This document shows, in pieces, positions 63,866 through 64,000 of a stretch of 64,000 nucleotides of DNA. The stretch spans positions 124,001-188,000 of the forward strand of contig CACBFH010000001.1 in the NCBI GenBank assembly GCA_902538515.1, written 5' to 3'. The notes beneath the pieces were generated by a model. That model was given only the letters and a program-made list of their open reading frames with translations, searched no databases and was not told the origin of the DNA. Positions within the stretch are counted from its first letter, which is position 1. Each line of letters opens with the position of its first letter. Origin of the DNA: an uncultured Prochlorococcus sp. GTDB lineage: Bacteria > Cyanobacteriota > Cyanobacteriia > PCC-6307 > Cyanobiaceae. The translations under genes were made by a program, and so were the position numbers.

Positions 63866-64000
63866 ATGCTAGATATTGCTATTATTATTCGAACTAAAAA
63901 TGAGTCTAGATGGATAAATTTCTGTTTAAGTGCAATAGAAAAGCAAGATTTTTCTAATTATAAAATTGTTATTGTTGATAATTGTTCAAATGATGCAACA
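63866..64000 (+). CDS. Glycosyltransferase family 2 (partial, runs off window)
   Basis: Own translation MLDIAIIIRTKNESRWINFCLSAIEKQDFSNYKIVIVDNCSNDAT, GT-A fold N-terminus. Confidence 0.85.
   Translation, partial: MLDIAIIIRTKNESRWINFCLSAIEKQDFSNYKIVIVDNCSNDAT

Noticed and set aside
1-64000. CRISPR arrays, prophage, intact IS elements
   Set aside because: No regularly spaced repeats, integrase, phage structural or complete transposase frames were seen by reading

Overview
AT-rich, gene-dense cyanobacterial chromosome window. Gene content and order (ClpP3/ClpR, Ftn2/ARC6, NiSOD, ftsZ-ftsQ-ddl-miaB, ftsH-argF-lexA) are typical of a high-light-type marine Prochlorococcus; the taxon is my inference from the sequence. 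About 1-54.7 kb is core housekeeping: amino-acid, cofactor, cell-division, SRP and tRNA-modification genes, two tRNAs (His-GTG, Leu-CAA) and the small SRP RNA. From about 54.75 kb to the end the content changes to a surface-polysaccharide cluster (glycosyltransferases, GDP-mannose 4,6-dehydratase, nucleotide-sugar dehydrogenase and epimerase, ManC, cytidylyltransferase), probably the edge of a variable genomic island. I found no CRISPR array, prophage or intact transposon. The best second-look items are: an 11-G homopolymer that splits cobL into two frames; two conserved genes (a SpoU-type methyltransferase and the NiSOD maturation protease SodX) whose reading frames have no ATG/GTG/TTG upstream of their essential N-terminal motifs; a 4-bp-overlapping pair of unlisted 35/36-aa ORFs; a possible decayed DUF433-like antitoxin; and a nested inverted repeat around the LexA box. 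I did not identify a clearly new multi-gene system.
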